From Nemertoderma westbladi (Eukaryota > Xenacoelomorpha > Nemertodermatida > Nemertodermatidae): a stretch of 34,671 nucleotides of DNA. The notes beneath the pieces were generated by a model. The model saw only the letters and a list, made by a program, of their open reading frames with translations. It was not told the origin of the DNA and did not search any database. Positions 1 to 9,739 of the stretch are shown here, piece by piece; position 1 is the stretch's first letter, and the number at the start of each line of letters is the position of its first letter. The stretch lies in assembly GCA_032718475.1 (NCBI GenBank), contig JAUCBJ010004716.1:1-34671 (forward strand), in the 5' to 3' direction. A program made the position numbers and the translations under genes.

Positions 1-38
1 AAGACAGTAAAGAAAGAGCCAATACTTTGACATATTAA

Positions 39-483
39 TCTAGTTATATATATTCAGATGCTTCATTTAGTTATGATGGTAGTGTTGGAGGCTATTTTAT
101 TATATGGGGAAATTCTTTGATTGCATGGAAAAGCCACAAGTTGAGAAGGATTGCAAGAAGTGCCGAAGCTGCGGAATGTTTGGCTATGGCAGAAGCAGTT
201 GATCTTGGCATATATATTAACGAAATGGGTACAAGAACTGACTGGTCGAACTCTCAAATACACCAATCCACTGATAACAAATCTTGTATTCCTGTATTTC
301 AAATGGTTCTCCTCCAACAGAAAAGCGCTTGCAAATCGACCTTGCATCCATTCGCGAAGTATTACGAGAGCCAGATGGTGAAGTTCATTGGGTTGCGTCC
401 ACTGAGATGTGGGCTGATGGTCTAAGAAAAATAAAGAGGAGGAATGTGATTATTAAGTTTATGACTCACTTATTATCATTGTA
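39..483 (+). pseudogene. Ty1/copia-like RNase H domain relic
   Basis: This is the end of a copia-type polyprotein. After an in-frame TAA at 36-38, one frame reads SDAS (first catalytic Asp), a WKS...R.ARS block, AAE (catalytic Glu) and TDNKS (next Asp). Near 284 a one-base deletion moves the rest to another frame, which continues with EKRLQIDLASIRE, HWV and ADGL, the usual closing blocks of copia RNase H. All blocks appear in the correct order, so the family call rests on sequence directly seen. The upstream RT and integrase would lie outside the window. No matching LTR was recognised downstream. The upstream stop and the frameshift make it a dead copy, unrelated to the BEL elements to the right. 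Confidence 0.8.
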
Positions 484-943
484 GGCCAACCGGTACTGCT
501 GTATCAAGAGACGAGTTCTTGCAGTATCTAGTCGTTGGTGTTGGATGGCCTTGGTGTTGGGTTTGTACTTTGGACTATGCTGTACCGGTATTGCTGTACT
601 ATATTGATTGACTGACTCACCTATTATCGTTAACTATATTATATTTCACAATGATTATTATTATTACAATATGATGTTATATAAATTTAAACAGCAGTAC
701 TTGTAACAAATAATGTGCCCTGTTGCAATTGATATTATGAAGGAAACCCCATATTTCGAGGCATTCTGCAATTTTTCATATTCCCCTTTGCCAGATTTTC
801 GTAATTCGAACAATTCTTTCCAGCCACCAGACTTGGTAGTGTCATAACATATGAAAATGAATCTGCTGTAGATTTCTTGCATCCAGAACATAGCCATGCT
901 AGAACACATCGAACATTGACCTCAGCAACTAATTTCGACATAC
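484..943. other. non-coding stretch
   Basis: No recognisable gene. A short stretch is repeated imperfectly: TGACTCACTTATTATCATT near 465 and TGACTCACCTATTATCGTT near 614, with CCGGTACTGCTGTA/CCGGTATTGCTGTA nearby. This suggests a small local duplication. A minus-strand open frame at 909-664 lies next to the candidate exon at 1107-944 but shows no domain. Confidence 0.4.
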
Positions 944-1107
944 CATATATGCAGGTCTTGTGTTTGTTGAAAATATCCAATTGCAGTTTTGACACTCGGC
1001 TGGGTAAGAAACGTTATAGCCGGCTACAATGTTGCTGGTAATATTCACATTTGGTTCCACACAGCTTTGATGGTGGATTTTTCTTAGTAAATCCTTGAAA
1101 ATATCAA
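944..1107 (-). CDS. candidate exon of a secreted cysteine-rich host protein
   Basis: The 164-bp stretch is preceded on the minus strand by TAGTTTCAG (a good 3' splice site) and ends at G|GTATGT (a good 5' splice site). One frame is open throughout, about 54 codons, with four Cys, two Asn-X-Ser/Thr sites (NIT, NVS) and the segment YPAECQNCNWIF. That composition suggests an extracellular domain; the C-x2-C-x-W segment is faintly CUB-like, but I do not recognise the family. It lies downstream, on the same strand, of the beta/gamma-crystallin exons and could belong to the same gene. However, its start phase does not match the end of the 1999 exon, so at least one exon would have to lie between. 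Inference from splice signals and composition only. Confidence 0.3.
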
Positions 1108-1998
1108 CTGAAACTATATTATAACCGCCAAAACTTCCGGTTTACTCCAAAATTGGCAAATTTTCAGCAATTGATGTACCAGGCTTGTGAATATGTACTG
1201 TACTTAACTGTACCTCCCCGCAGCACTTCACGTTGTTGCTTTTTGCGTTTGGGAATTTCTGATGAAGATGTTACAATCAAATTGTAATAAATAAATGATA
1301 AGTAAAAGTTTCTTAGATCTGTAGATAGTAGTACAGGACAGTGTAGCACGCCTATCTAGCAGACAACAAATTAATCTAATAAATAAACTAATGAATGGTA
1401 GATTCTCCACTAAAATCGTGCTGAAATAAACGTTGAAAACTACAAATATCCTGCCTTCCATGAGCGGTATGAGCATCAGCATGAGCTCATATTTATACAT
1501 TTAGGAATATCTGACTGAACTTTATTGAAGTAAAATTTTCAAAGTACCTAGCCTACCTACTACTGTAGTTCATAGAAGGTACTAGGCCACGTACTGTAAA
1601 TATTCTGCAGGCTTACCATTACATTGCAACCCTGCATGCATTCAGCTGTCTGCATTTACTGACTGAACTTTTACAAATGTGAAGTACTGACGGTACAGTT
1701 TTCACATCTACCTGTACAGCAGCAACAGTAGGCCTACCAATCATGCAACTACTAATAAATGTTGTTTGAATTTACCGCTACACTGAGATTGAAATAAATG
1801 TGAGACATTTTGAATTAGGTCTTCTGTAAAATTATTGTTATGAAAATTTGTAAATATTTGGATAAATTTCCACATTTACCGCAAATTTGTTGCGTAAAAT
1901 AAAGTCATAGTCATTTTTTTAAACCAAAATCGTAACGTTCCCATTAAAACAAACTTTATTTTATTTTTCAAAATACTGATACTAACATAATCATTTAC
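1108..1998. other. intronic or intergenic AT-rich stretch
   Basis: No coding frame of note. If the flanking candidate exons belong to one minus-strand gene, this is intron. Short words such as TAGGCCTAC recur. Confidence 0.4.
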
Positions 1999-2113
1999 AC
2001 GTTTGAAGGATGTTAAAGCATCATTTGGTAGTGGGAAAAACCTATCCCAATAAGGATAATATCCGGGATTTAGAACTGTGCTTCTACCTGGATCTAATGC
2101 AGTATAGGAGTGC
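1999..2113 (-). CDS. beta/gamma-crystallin domain, second-half exon
   Basis: The minus strand shows TCTATTTTAG before this exon and GTAAATG after it. The exon starts with one leftover base and encodes 38 codons: HSYTALDPGRS, then LNPGYYPYWDRFF, ending NDALTSFKR. This is the pattern of the second Greek-key motif (a Y..L.PG turn, a Y..W segment and a closing S.[KR]R). Its phase fits the exon at 2552-2410 exactly: the split codon becomes Gln, giving WVLYQ followed by HSY. With that exon the domain is about 85 residues, the normal length for one complete beta/gamma-crystallin domain of two Greek keys. Members are structural or Ca-binding proteins, cytosolic or secreted. The reading frame could run on past 1999, so the donor is an inference. 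Confidence 0.7.
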
Positions 2114-2409
2114 CTAAAATAGAAAATAAAACTCATAAGTAATTATTTATATTTTACTTTTTCAACTGCTTATCGTTTATTATTCGGTAACATAATAAGT
2201 GGGGATAATAAGCAAAGATATCAAAGATAAATGAAATTCATAATTTTTTAAAAATTTGTAAAAATGTTGCTAACAACTATCCAAACTTAGTTTTCTTAGT
2301 AAAAGATAACAGATCATTGAGTTAAAGTTTCAGAATATTAGCTTTAGAATTAACAAATAAATATATTTGGGGAAATGGTCCCCTTCTTATATATCTTGAT
2401 TGACGTAAC

Positions 2410-2552
2410 TGATATAGAACCCACTGTCCACCGGTCACGATAACTGAAGACATTTCTTCTGGATACCCAAATGTTTGTATGTTCGGTAAGGAAGTGGTTG
2501 ACCTCACCATACGCAAACCATAACAACCTGCTTCAAATATCGAGATACCATC
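2410..2552 (-). CDS. beta/gamma-crystallin domain, first-half exon
   Basis: The exon follows a strong acceptor (TTTATTTCAG) and begins in phase 0 with DGISIFEAGCYG, the first Greek key. It then shows LPNIQTFG and the hallmark SSVIVTGGQWVLYQ. The proposed donor (CA|GTTACG) is not a strong consensus but gives phase 2, matching the exon at 2113. On the same strand a 20-codon ATG-started hydrophobic stretch (2815-2756), ending at a possible GTAAAT donor in phase 0, could be the signal-peptide exon; that is weakly supported. Downstream exons would lie to the left. This is the only probable host gene in the window. Confidence 0.75.
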
Positions 2553-4602
2553 CTGAAATAAATATAGAAATATAAACAAATTACATATTCCGCCAGGGTT
2601 ATTATGTCAGAGGCCTATCACAATCGAATACCCCGAATACCTAATACACCCATAGAGCGACTGCGTAGTCAAACATAATCATACCCAACTCCGTATCCGG
2701 CACATCATGCATCCCCTCCTAGTGATAAAGATGCGCCAAAAGTGCAACCATTTACTCCACCACAGATACACACGAGCGCCACACCATCCAACACGTTGAG
2801 AACTGCCACAAACATAATGGTAAACAGTTTTTTCTTCAGCCGTTGGCCAGGGATTACGCACTAATTCTGACGACTTGTTTCCAGTGCGGTACTTTGTGAA
2901 GTTTAGAGTTCAATAGTTGTTGTAAATTCAATGCCACTAGACCAAGTTGGGGCTGATTGATTAACTGCTACTCGATATATTTATATCTACATAGTATGTT
3001 CACATGTATTCAGTTTGATTGATTGATTGATTGTTTTTACTTACACCATAAATATAGCATACTGGATGTAGATACAAATTACATAACAACAAAATACATA
3101 TTAATCTCAACATCATAGCCTTATCTACAGTTGAGAGATTATGGAAACAGGTAATTCTCCCGGTGTCGACTTATGGATGCAGTGTCTACACGTTCGTGGG
3201 GCCTTCGCGCAGCACGAGGCCCAGTTACGAGATACAAATAAAAATTGAGCGACTGTATCACAATATCAGGTTTTGAGAAATTTACCCACACCACCAATCA
3301 ATCAAAGAAAGGGGGACAATACGTGTTCACCCCTTTTAATCTGCCTTTTAACCTTTTAATTTTTAAACTTTTGCCCAACAACATGTGTACCAAGTTTGGA
3401 TAGATAAATTGAACATTGAAGATAAATTGAACACTGCAAAAAAAGCGACAGATCAACAGAACGACAGGTTGATTAATGGTACCCCTACGCTAAGGCTCAC
3501 TCACTTCGTGGCTCGCCCCACAGTGTGGAGCCAGAGAATGTCAGCTGTCTACCACATGTACAATGGGGTACACGACTCAAATTCAAAACCAGATGAATTA
3601 GATGCAATAACATCACAGAAACACAATGGCGTTTACAGAATTCAATAAGATGCTAAAATAGCTGAGATATTTGTGTTTTCAGTTTAAAAATTATTCAAAA
3701 TATGAAAACGATCTGTGATTGGTAGTGACGTCACTATATGCCTCCGAATTCAATTTATATCAACATTCAGATACCTTATACAATCTTTGTATAAATAGGG
3801 GCAGTTTGTTGCTGCAGGGACCGCTACGGTATATTAGTACTGTAGTACAGCAGTCACCGGTACAAGCCCTGCAGCATTGTATACTTGCTTATTTATATGG
3901 CGAAAGGAGAGTAAACTGGACAACTGCAAGGCACAAGGAGGAGCGAACAGGGGTTCCTGGAACAATGGCAAGGAGGAGCCTATATGGCGAATGGGAGTAC
4001 CTGGAGCCGTGAGCCGGAACGCCCGATGAGAATTTCCCATTAAGCCTACTACGACGGTACGGTACTGACAAAGGAAGAAAATGATGTACGTATAGGCCTA
4101 CATAGATATTATGACGTGATGTGGCGGGTTCAGGCAAGAGGAGAATGACATTGTATCTGTACGGTCCGTATCAGATGTGTAGTCAAGGAGGAATCGACCA
4201 ACGGTTAGTGTTGACGCTCATCATGAGGGTCTGAGGATGAGTGTGTGATTCGACAAAATGTGGAACTAGTGGCGACGTAGTCGCTTATGTATTGCTGCAA
4301 AGCGCTGTTAGAAATGACTGAACGTTGAACGATGTTTGGTTGCCTAGCCAGCTAGCAGAGTTGGTTAAACTATCTTACTAGAAAGCATTCCGCGTAGAGA
4401 CACGAGATTGCCATTCGGGCTCTGCGAGTTATATCCCAACCGCTTTCGTTGACTCGGACTGCCCACATTAGAGTATCGATTCCATCGATTGGATTTAGTG
4501 CACTTCTACCAGAAGATTGGATTATAATATATAGAGAGACTGATTAATACGGAATACACATTTCAGAGTCATTGAATGTTCATGGATTATTTATTCTAAC
4601 AG
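2553..4602. other. host non-coding DNA
   Basis: About 2 kb without a gene I can support. It includes a (GATT)n microsatellite near 3014-3033, of the kind that often ends LINE copies, followed by AT-rich DNA. Many short palindromic words (ACCGGTAC, TAGGCCTAC) occur, but no ORF with a recognisable motif. Confidence 0.4.
3014..3033. repeat. (TTGA)n microsatellite
   Basis: About five tandem TTGA/GATT units. It could be the tail of a degraded non-LTR element, but no reverse transcriptase is visible beside it. Confidence 0.6.
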
Positions 4603-4881
4603 CCCATGTGATGAATACCAGGATTTCACTTTTCGGTCGACTTTTTATTAGAATTTTATATATGGAGATTTTTTATTTTTTTTAATTTATCTTTATTAAG
4701 TGTTTTATAGCGCTTATTTCTGTCTTATAACCTGTACAGTACATATACTAATTCGTTTATTGTTTTGGTTAGATTCGGCCCTTCTGTAACCTGTGTTTTT
4801 AGTGAAAACCTGGTATTCTTCACATAGGGTAAACTGCAAAGTGAAATATAACGGCAGAAAGTCTGGTATTCTTCACATGGG
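4603..4881. repeat. foldback (MITE-like) repeat with 19-bp inverted ends
   Basis: CCCATGTGATGAATACCAG at 4603-4621 and CTGGTATTCTTCACATGGG at 4863-4881 are inverted copies with one mismatch. A second, direct copy of the right arm lies at 4810-4829 (CATAGGG variant). The arms enclose about 240 bp of AT-rich non-coding DNA. The structure resembles a short non-autonomous inverted-repeat element or a foldback remnant. No target duplication is obvious at its edges. The left LTR of element 1 begins only 5 bp to the right. Confidence 0.45.
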
Positions 4882-5259
4882 CCATTTGTTCGCGCTTTCA
4901 GACCTTTAGCAGTTTAACCTGCCAATCTTAATTGTCCTTTTGATTATGAATCGACTTTAGCCCTTACCAATTACCTGGTGTACGTGTGCCTTTATTCGGG
5001 TTTTTATGCGTGTACGCATTACCCACGGTGTGGGAGACTGGATTCGGGTTCCTTGGGAAGTATTGCAGTGTAGACCTACTATCGTATTATTTGATTGATC
5101 GCTACTATATAATCTCTGACAGCTATATTTACTTTCGGGGAAATATTAACAGTTCCTTTAGGACGTGGCGCTTTAAGTATAAAAACAGAGTTATGGCTTA
5201 TACTAATCACAACTAGATGGCCACAGAATTTCGTAAATAGCGCATTCTTTAGGAGATGC

Positions 5260-5265
5260 TTTATT
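5260..5265 (-). terminator. AATAAA poly(A) signal in LTR A
   Basis: AATAAA on the minus strand, repeated at the same place in LTR C (33999-34004). It lies after the TATA-like motif, as expected for an R-region polyadenylation signal. It is changed in the solo LTR copy. Confidence 0.4.
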
Positions 5266-5338
5266 AACCTTCACGCTACTTCATACGACTTCACACTACT
5301 TTACACTACTTCACACTGATTTGCCGACTGAATCTGAT

Positions 5339-5349
5339 CATATATAAGG
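5339..5349 (-). promoter_or_regulatory. TATA-like core in LTR A
   Basis: The minus strand reads CCTTATATATG about 650 bp into the LTR, upstream of an AATAAA at 5265-5260. The spacing fits a U3/R boundary followed by a poly(A) signal in R. The same stretch is kept in LTR C, and a TATATG variant in the solo LTR. Functional role is inferred. Confidence 0.3.
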
Positions 5350-5820
5350 AGGATTGCAACTGACACACGTAGGGATTATGAAATAGCATTTAAATCACAC
5401 AAAACCACTATAATTTAAGTCGCAGTTGCTACCGGTAGACCCTTTCTCTTACCTCAGTAATCAATAAGATTGGGGTTTATGATTATTTATCGGTATTCTC
5501 CAAATATAACATCTATTAGTATAAAAAACAATTAATACTATATAAAACAGCAGTAAAACATTGCGGTGAACGGTCAGTATGTATTCAGTCATATGAAATA
5601 AGTCAAGATAGATGATCTGATGTGAAATGAATTAAGCAGGATAATAGATTTACGTTCTTATAACCAAGGCCATCAGATGTTCCTGGGCCAAAGTCTGAAA
5701 CTTCTGTACAGAACCACGGAATTCTGAGCTGAATCGAATTCTCAGAAAAATAATAACCATAATGCATTGCGCGAGTTTCTCAGGTAGGTCTCTGTTGGCC
5801 TAACAGTGAAGATTGCTCTG

Positions 5821-5825
5821 ATTGG
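5821..5825 (-). promoter_or_regulatory. CCAAT box in LTR A
   Basis: The minus strand reads AGCCAATCAGAGC, a good NF-Y-type CCAAT context, about 170 bp inside the 5' edge of the LTR. The core CCAATCAGAGC is kept in LTR C (34537-34541) and in the solo LTR (27976-27980), although that solo copy has diverged widely elsewhere. Confidence 0.4.
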
Positions 5826-5994
5826 CTAAAAGCCCGAACAAAGAGAGCTCCATGTACACAGAGAATCAGCTGACAGATTTCGTCATCTTGGTTCTGATTT
5901 CTTTCCAACTGTAGTTGAATGATTTTAGGGTTATTTTAGAGTATTCTGCGCATTGCAGGAAAAATGACTTGTTATGTCCGCAAAAGCTTTTACA

Positions 5995-6002
5995 CCGCTC
6001 CC
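5995..6002 (-). other. possible polypurine tract of element 1
   Basis: GGGAGCGG on the minus strand directly abuts the 3' LTR (which starts TGTAAAAGC on that strand). This is where the plus-strand primer should lie. Short and interrupted, so only a candidate. Confidence 0.4.
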
Positions 6003-6071
6003 AGAAAATGGGATTTAAGTCTATAAAATATAAAAATCACAGTTTCTAAAATACAAAAATACTCTAAACTA

Positions 6072-7439
6072 TTAGTCCTTCTTTCGTGAACGGCGTTTAC
6101 GAAGTTTTTTGAGGCTAGTAAGAGTCTTTTTCTCTTTGGGGCGAGCCACTTTACTAGGAGGGCTATAACTCCTGGGTGAGGGGTGCAATACAATCGCATC
6201 GGAAGGTTTCGGATTACGGTCGGTGTATCCGCCGGTCGAGGTACCCGGTTGATCAACGTCAACATCGGTGGAACGAGGTCGAACAACCTTTAGAGCGCGT
6301 TTCAGGACAGCAGCTCTTACTGGTCCCTGACGGGTCGTTTGCACGATAGCGGTAGGTTAACCGTGTGTAGTGAGAAATTTCCTCGGTTTGATGGTTCTTT
6401 CCAACTCGCATTCTCTGGCTTTATATTCATATGGTCGTCTATGAACTTCTCGTAGCTCTGGATGCGAGTTTATGAACAAGTCACCGTATTCCGGATCTTG
6501 ACGGATGAAGTTGATCAAGTTATAGGAATTCAGCTTATTACGATTAATATTCCTAAGATACTTGCGAACAAATTTAGTTGAAATATTCTCGCCAACACGC
6601 TTCATCAGCTCGTAGCCAGGAGTGCGAGATTTTTGCTCGACAGAAGCAAAGAGATAGGGGTGAAAAGCATAGACTCCTTCATATGCACGTCCGGGGTAGT
6701 ATCGGTGACGTGATTCGCAGTGGAGATCAGCGTTAGCTTCCCAAGCTCTGATGTAACGCAGGGCAACTAATTCGTCTACGCTCTCTAGATCTTGGTTGAA
6801 AGGGCAATCGAAACTTGCGTGTCCTTTGAACTGACAATGGTGACATTGAGTCATAAATTGAGGACAGACTTCGAAGATATGTAGGTTATTGAGTCTACAA
6901 TACGCACAATAAATCTCCATAGCAGGTTGATCTTTAAAGTAAGAGCAGGGTTCGCTGGAGTCCACCGGTGTAAAGTAATCTCGTGACGCACATGATCGAC
7001 AACGTTTCCTAGAAAGATAATTGGCATGCCGATAATCGTATGCTGTGAAACATTGTGGACCTTGATATCATTCTAGGACGTAGTCGTTGTCACTGCTCCT
7101 AGGCGCTGTGGGTTGAATCTCCTCGGACTCTAAGCAAATTGGTTCGTCTTCCAATTGCATAGCTGAGATAGGTGTAGCTGTCTCCTCAAGCGAACCCACT
7201 GTTTGAACTTCCACGATAGAATAACCTGTGGGGATTCGGGGTCTTTGTATGACAGAGGAATGTAAGTTCTGTATACAAACGTCCTTGAAAATGGCGAATC
7301 CAGCGCTGTCCAACTTCTCAGCAGCTGAGTCTCTTAAGCTGAGCTTGGTCAGAGCGCGGTCCTTGAACTGACTATCAACGTTGCGGAACGGAGTCAGAAA
7401 GCGCCTAAAGCATTCAAATCGAATGAATTTATTGTGTTC
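6072..7439 (-). pseudogene. unrecognised post-pol ORF with zinc knuckles and basic tail
   Basis: One minus-strand frame is open for about 455 codons apart from a TGA at 7068-7070 and a TAA at 6357-6359; the same frame continues across both. Roughly residues 125-215 are Cys-rich: a CRSC pair, then C-x2-C-x5-H-x4-C and C-x2-C-x4-H-x4-C (6908-6804), the latter an exact retroviral-type knuckle. The C-terminus is Ser/Pro/Lys-rich and ends RKRRSRKKD. The frame has no early Met; its first codon follows TATTAG, a possible splice acceptor. It lies between pol and the 3' LTR, where some BEL elements carry env, but I see no signal peptide, membrane span or fusion-glycoprotein feature. Nucleic-acid binding is inferred from the knuckles and the basic tail. 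The family is not recognised. Confidence 0.6.
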
Positions 7440-8231
7440 CTAATATGTCTTCCATTGATGATATAGGGCAAGGGAAAGCCTATGTCATATACTCAGAAAT
7501 AGTCAGAAATACGATCTCAGTAGGAGGATTCAACATTCGATGGCTATCTCCAACTGAATTTATTACCAAGCACTAAGGGAGGTGAACAACCAGATTTATG
7601 ACACGTAATGGTACCAGTTGTTCATAGACTATTATGGTGTCCTTTCAGTCCTTGAATCAATGGCCATGGACTTGAGGAAATTATTGGTAGTTGATTATCC
7701 AATCAATGACAAGAGGGGTAGAAGTTGATATTATAAATACCAACATAATGGTGCATGGATATGAGGCATGGATACCAATATAAGCATCCAGATCAATAGT
7801 AAAGGATGGGGAGGTTTGGTGGGAGGAGGTATGATTAATACCACGATACGACAATGATTAGTCGATATTCTCCAGTAAACTCCAAGCGCGTTGGGTAGAG
7901 AAGATGGGAGGGGGAGGGTTTCTCTATCAATGTCTTGTATCCTCTATAATGATGGGTAGAGGGAGAGTAGTGGTAGGTAGGTAGGAGGAGGCATATGGGA
8001 ATATTTTCTATAAGATACCACAATGGACATGTTTTCCTTTCACGTCATTACTTACTCTTTATTGTGACACTGATCACAATAATTGCAGGAAGAGGATAAG
8101 GTAAGAGGAAGTTACAGCCTCCCGCAGGAGACCGCCCGCGAGCACCCGCACCCCGGGGAAAACTATTCACATGAGGGATCCTTGACATTAATGTATGGTT
8201 TTTCTCCAGCTGATTTTCCTCCACTTGTCTT
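7440..8231. other. element 1 interior without a gene
   Basis: About 0.8 kb between the two post-pol ORFs. No protein motif is seen. On the minus strand it could be an intron joining the 8630-8232 ORF to the ORF starting at 7439, which begins right after an AG. The stretch includes a purine-rich repeat around 7800-7990. Confidence 0.35.
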
Positions 8232-8630
8232 TCACAAACATTCTTCCACATTCTCTCTTTCGAATCGATTTCGAATAGAATTTTCATGTTCAATTCTCAG
8301 TTTATCATTCCGACTCTGCTGGGCATGATATTTAAATAGAATAATTTCCCGTTCAGTGTCTACATCATCCATATTGTGTAAATCGATAGGATGACCAGTA
8401 GTTAAGAAGTCCATATCCGTACCATTACGATGCGTATAGCAAGCGGTGAATTTTCTATAGTCCAATTCACGCTTTAGCTGTTCCTTTGACATTGACGGTT
8501 CGATATAATGGCCATCGTCTTCCGTAGTATGTTGACTAGCGTCGCCGCTTATTAAACTATCAACAAACGCTAGCAGTGGTAGGGTATATCGCTCCCTGAT
8601 ACCAAGATCATCTTCTATCAACTCAGTCAT
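8232..8630 (-). CDS. hypothetical 132-residue acidic ORF of element 1
   Basis: ATG-started frame encoding 132 residues, rich in Asp, Glu and Arg. The N-terminus is MTELIEDD and the C-terminal third is charged and probably helical (KLRIEHENSIRNRFERE). No family recognised; no signal peptide or membrane segment. It lies downstream of pol on the same strand, ahead of the zinc-knuckle ORF that lacks its own start, so it may be a first exon or a separate small accessory ORF. The donor needed for a splice is not clear by eye. Confidence 0.35.
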   Translation of the reverse strand: MTELIEDDLGIRERYTLPLLAFVDSLISGDASQHTTEDDGHYIEPSMSKEQLKRELDYRKFTACYTHRNGTDMDFLTTGHPIDLHNMDDVDTEREIILFKYHAQQSRNDKLRIEHENSIRNRFERENVEECL

Positions 8631-9493
8631 AGCTGCTATATGAGTTTATTGATATTAGAGTTAATAATAATTAGGCTAGCGGTCATCGCTGCCTCCCTCT
8701 CAGTGCCCCCGGACAGCGCAAGATCCTCAGCGCTGATGTACCGTCGTCGCTGTGCCTCTCGCCAATGTAGTAGCTACACAACGACAACAATAACCAGCGC
8801 GAGTCACTCCACTGTCTGTCCCAAGGACTTAGATATACTGGAGGTACTTGCTACAGAGGCAGGGTAACTTTCACAACTGCGACTCGCTACTGTAAACACA
8901 CTTTAGTAGTAACATTCAACTATAAATACACAAATTCCACATTCCTGTCACAATTTGTACAAATTCGGGCCATTTGTCCGATAGTCAAATGCCTTCCAGA
9001 ATGCCACGTTATTATTATGTATCCCTGGATACTAGAAAGGTGCTATTTATTCCGCATGCTATTCAATGGGTCAAGCTTTCTATTGTTCTTTTAACTCACT
9101 TCTAATTCTAGTGTGGTTGTTACTATGGTGACATTATGCAAAGCTAGCGGTATACAGATCTGGGATGCTATTTAATAGTGATTCTTTAATTGTCAATATT
9201 CCCCTTATACATTATTTTATGAATTTTATCGGCTATTGACCGTACACTGGAGATTCTCTCATACTGATATACTTAATAGGGTGAATCTCCACTCCCATGA
9301 TCTATTAATGAATGTAATTTTGGGAATGTTTATAAATTGTATAAAATGACAATTTATCAAATTCATGAGAGGATATGAATTTAAAATTTATTCCCGTGAA
9401 ATTAATTATTTGATATTTAAATGGACGTGGTTTTATTCCAGAACATGTCTGGGGACTAGGATCCCTAATTCCAGAATTTGTCTTTTAACCCTA
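8631..9493. other. element 1 interior without a gene
   Basis: About 0.86 kb between the 8630 ORF and the TTAA-flanked repeat element. AT-rich; nothing recognised on either strand. Confidence 0.4.
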
Positions 9494-9501
9494 TTAAACC
9501 C

Positions 9502-9543
9502 GGGGGGGGGGGGGGGGGGGGTCAATATGACCCCCCCCCCCCC
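9502..9543. repeat. G20-TCAATATGA-C13 palindrome
   Basis: A run of 20 G, then TCAATATGA (TCA/TGA arms around ATA), then 13 C. The whole can fold as a G:C hairpin with a three-base loop, and the G run could also form a quadruplex. It lies at the left edge of the TTAA-flanked repeat. Run lengths may be unreliable in an assembly. Confidence 0.8.
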
Positions 9544-9739
9544 GTGGTTTTTTTATTATAATTCTGAAACAAACGCAGTTGGGAATCTGAAATTTTATGA
9601 CTTTTCCTAAAAATCTATTGCCTTCCTAGAAGTGAAAACCGTTTTCAAAAATATTGGGTACTTTTCGAGTTATAGCACCATTTTTTAACCCTACTTTTTG
9701 CACTTTTTTTGAGACGTTTTTTGAAAATTACATTTCATT

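Larger units (their letters stand above)
4887..5994 (-). repeat. element 1 LTR A (3' LTR)
   Basis: This 1,108-bp repeat starts TGTTCGCGC and ends TTTTACA on the plus strand, so it has TG...CA ends. It is near-identical to LTR C except for a small indel near 5690 and a replaced stretch around 4980-5020, and is clearly related to the solo LTR at 27078-28249. Features seen in all three copies are the 20-bp block AACCATAATGCATTGCGCGA (5755-5774) and GCTCTGATTGG, which reads as a CCAAT box on the coding strand. Because the element is minus strand, this left copy is the 3' LTR. Confidence 0.85.

Noticed and set aside
2756-2815. Signal-peptide exon for the crystallin gene
   Set aside because: ATG, hydrophobic stretch, donor and phase are compatible, but each is weak and could occur by chance; mentioned only as a possibility.
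3385-4137. Several 70-100 codon ORFs in the left flank
   Set aside because: No domain, no splice-site support, and similar lengths on both strands as expected by chance.
6072-8630. Envelope gene of element 1
   Set aside because: The position fits, but there is no signal peptide, membrane span or glycoprotein-like Cys pattern; the Cys/His spacing is that of zinc knuckles.
8640-8867. Plus-strand 75-codon ORF with a hydrophobic start
   Set aside because: Short, no family resemblance, and opposite to the element's coding strand.
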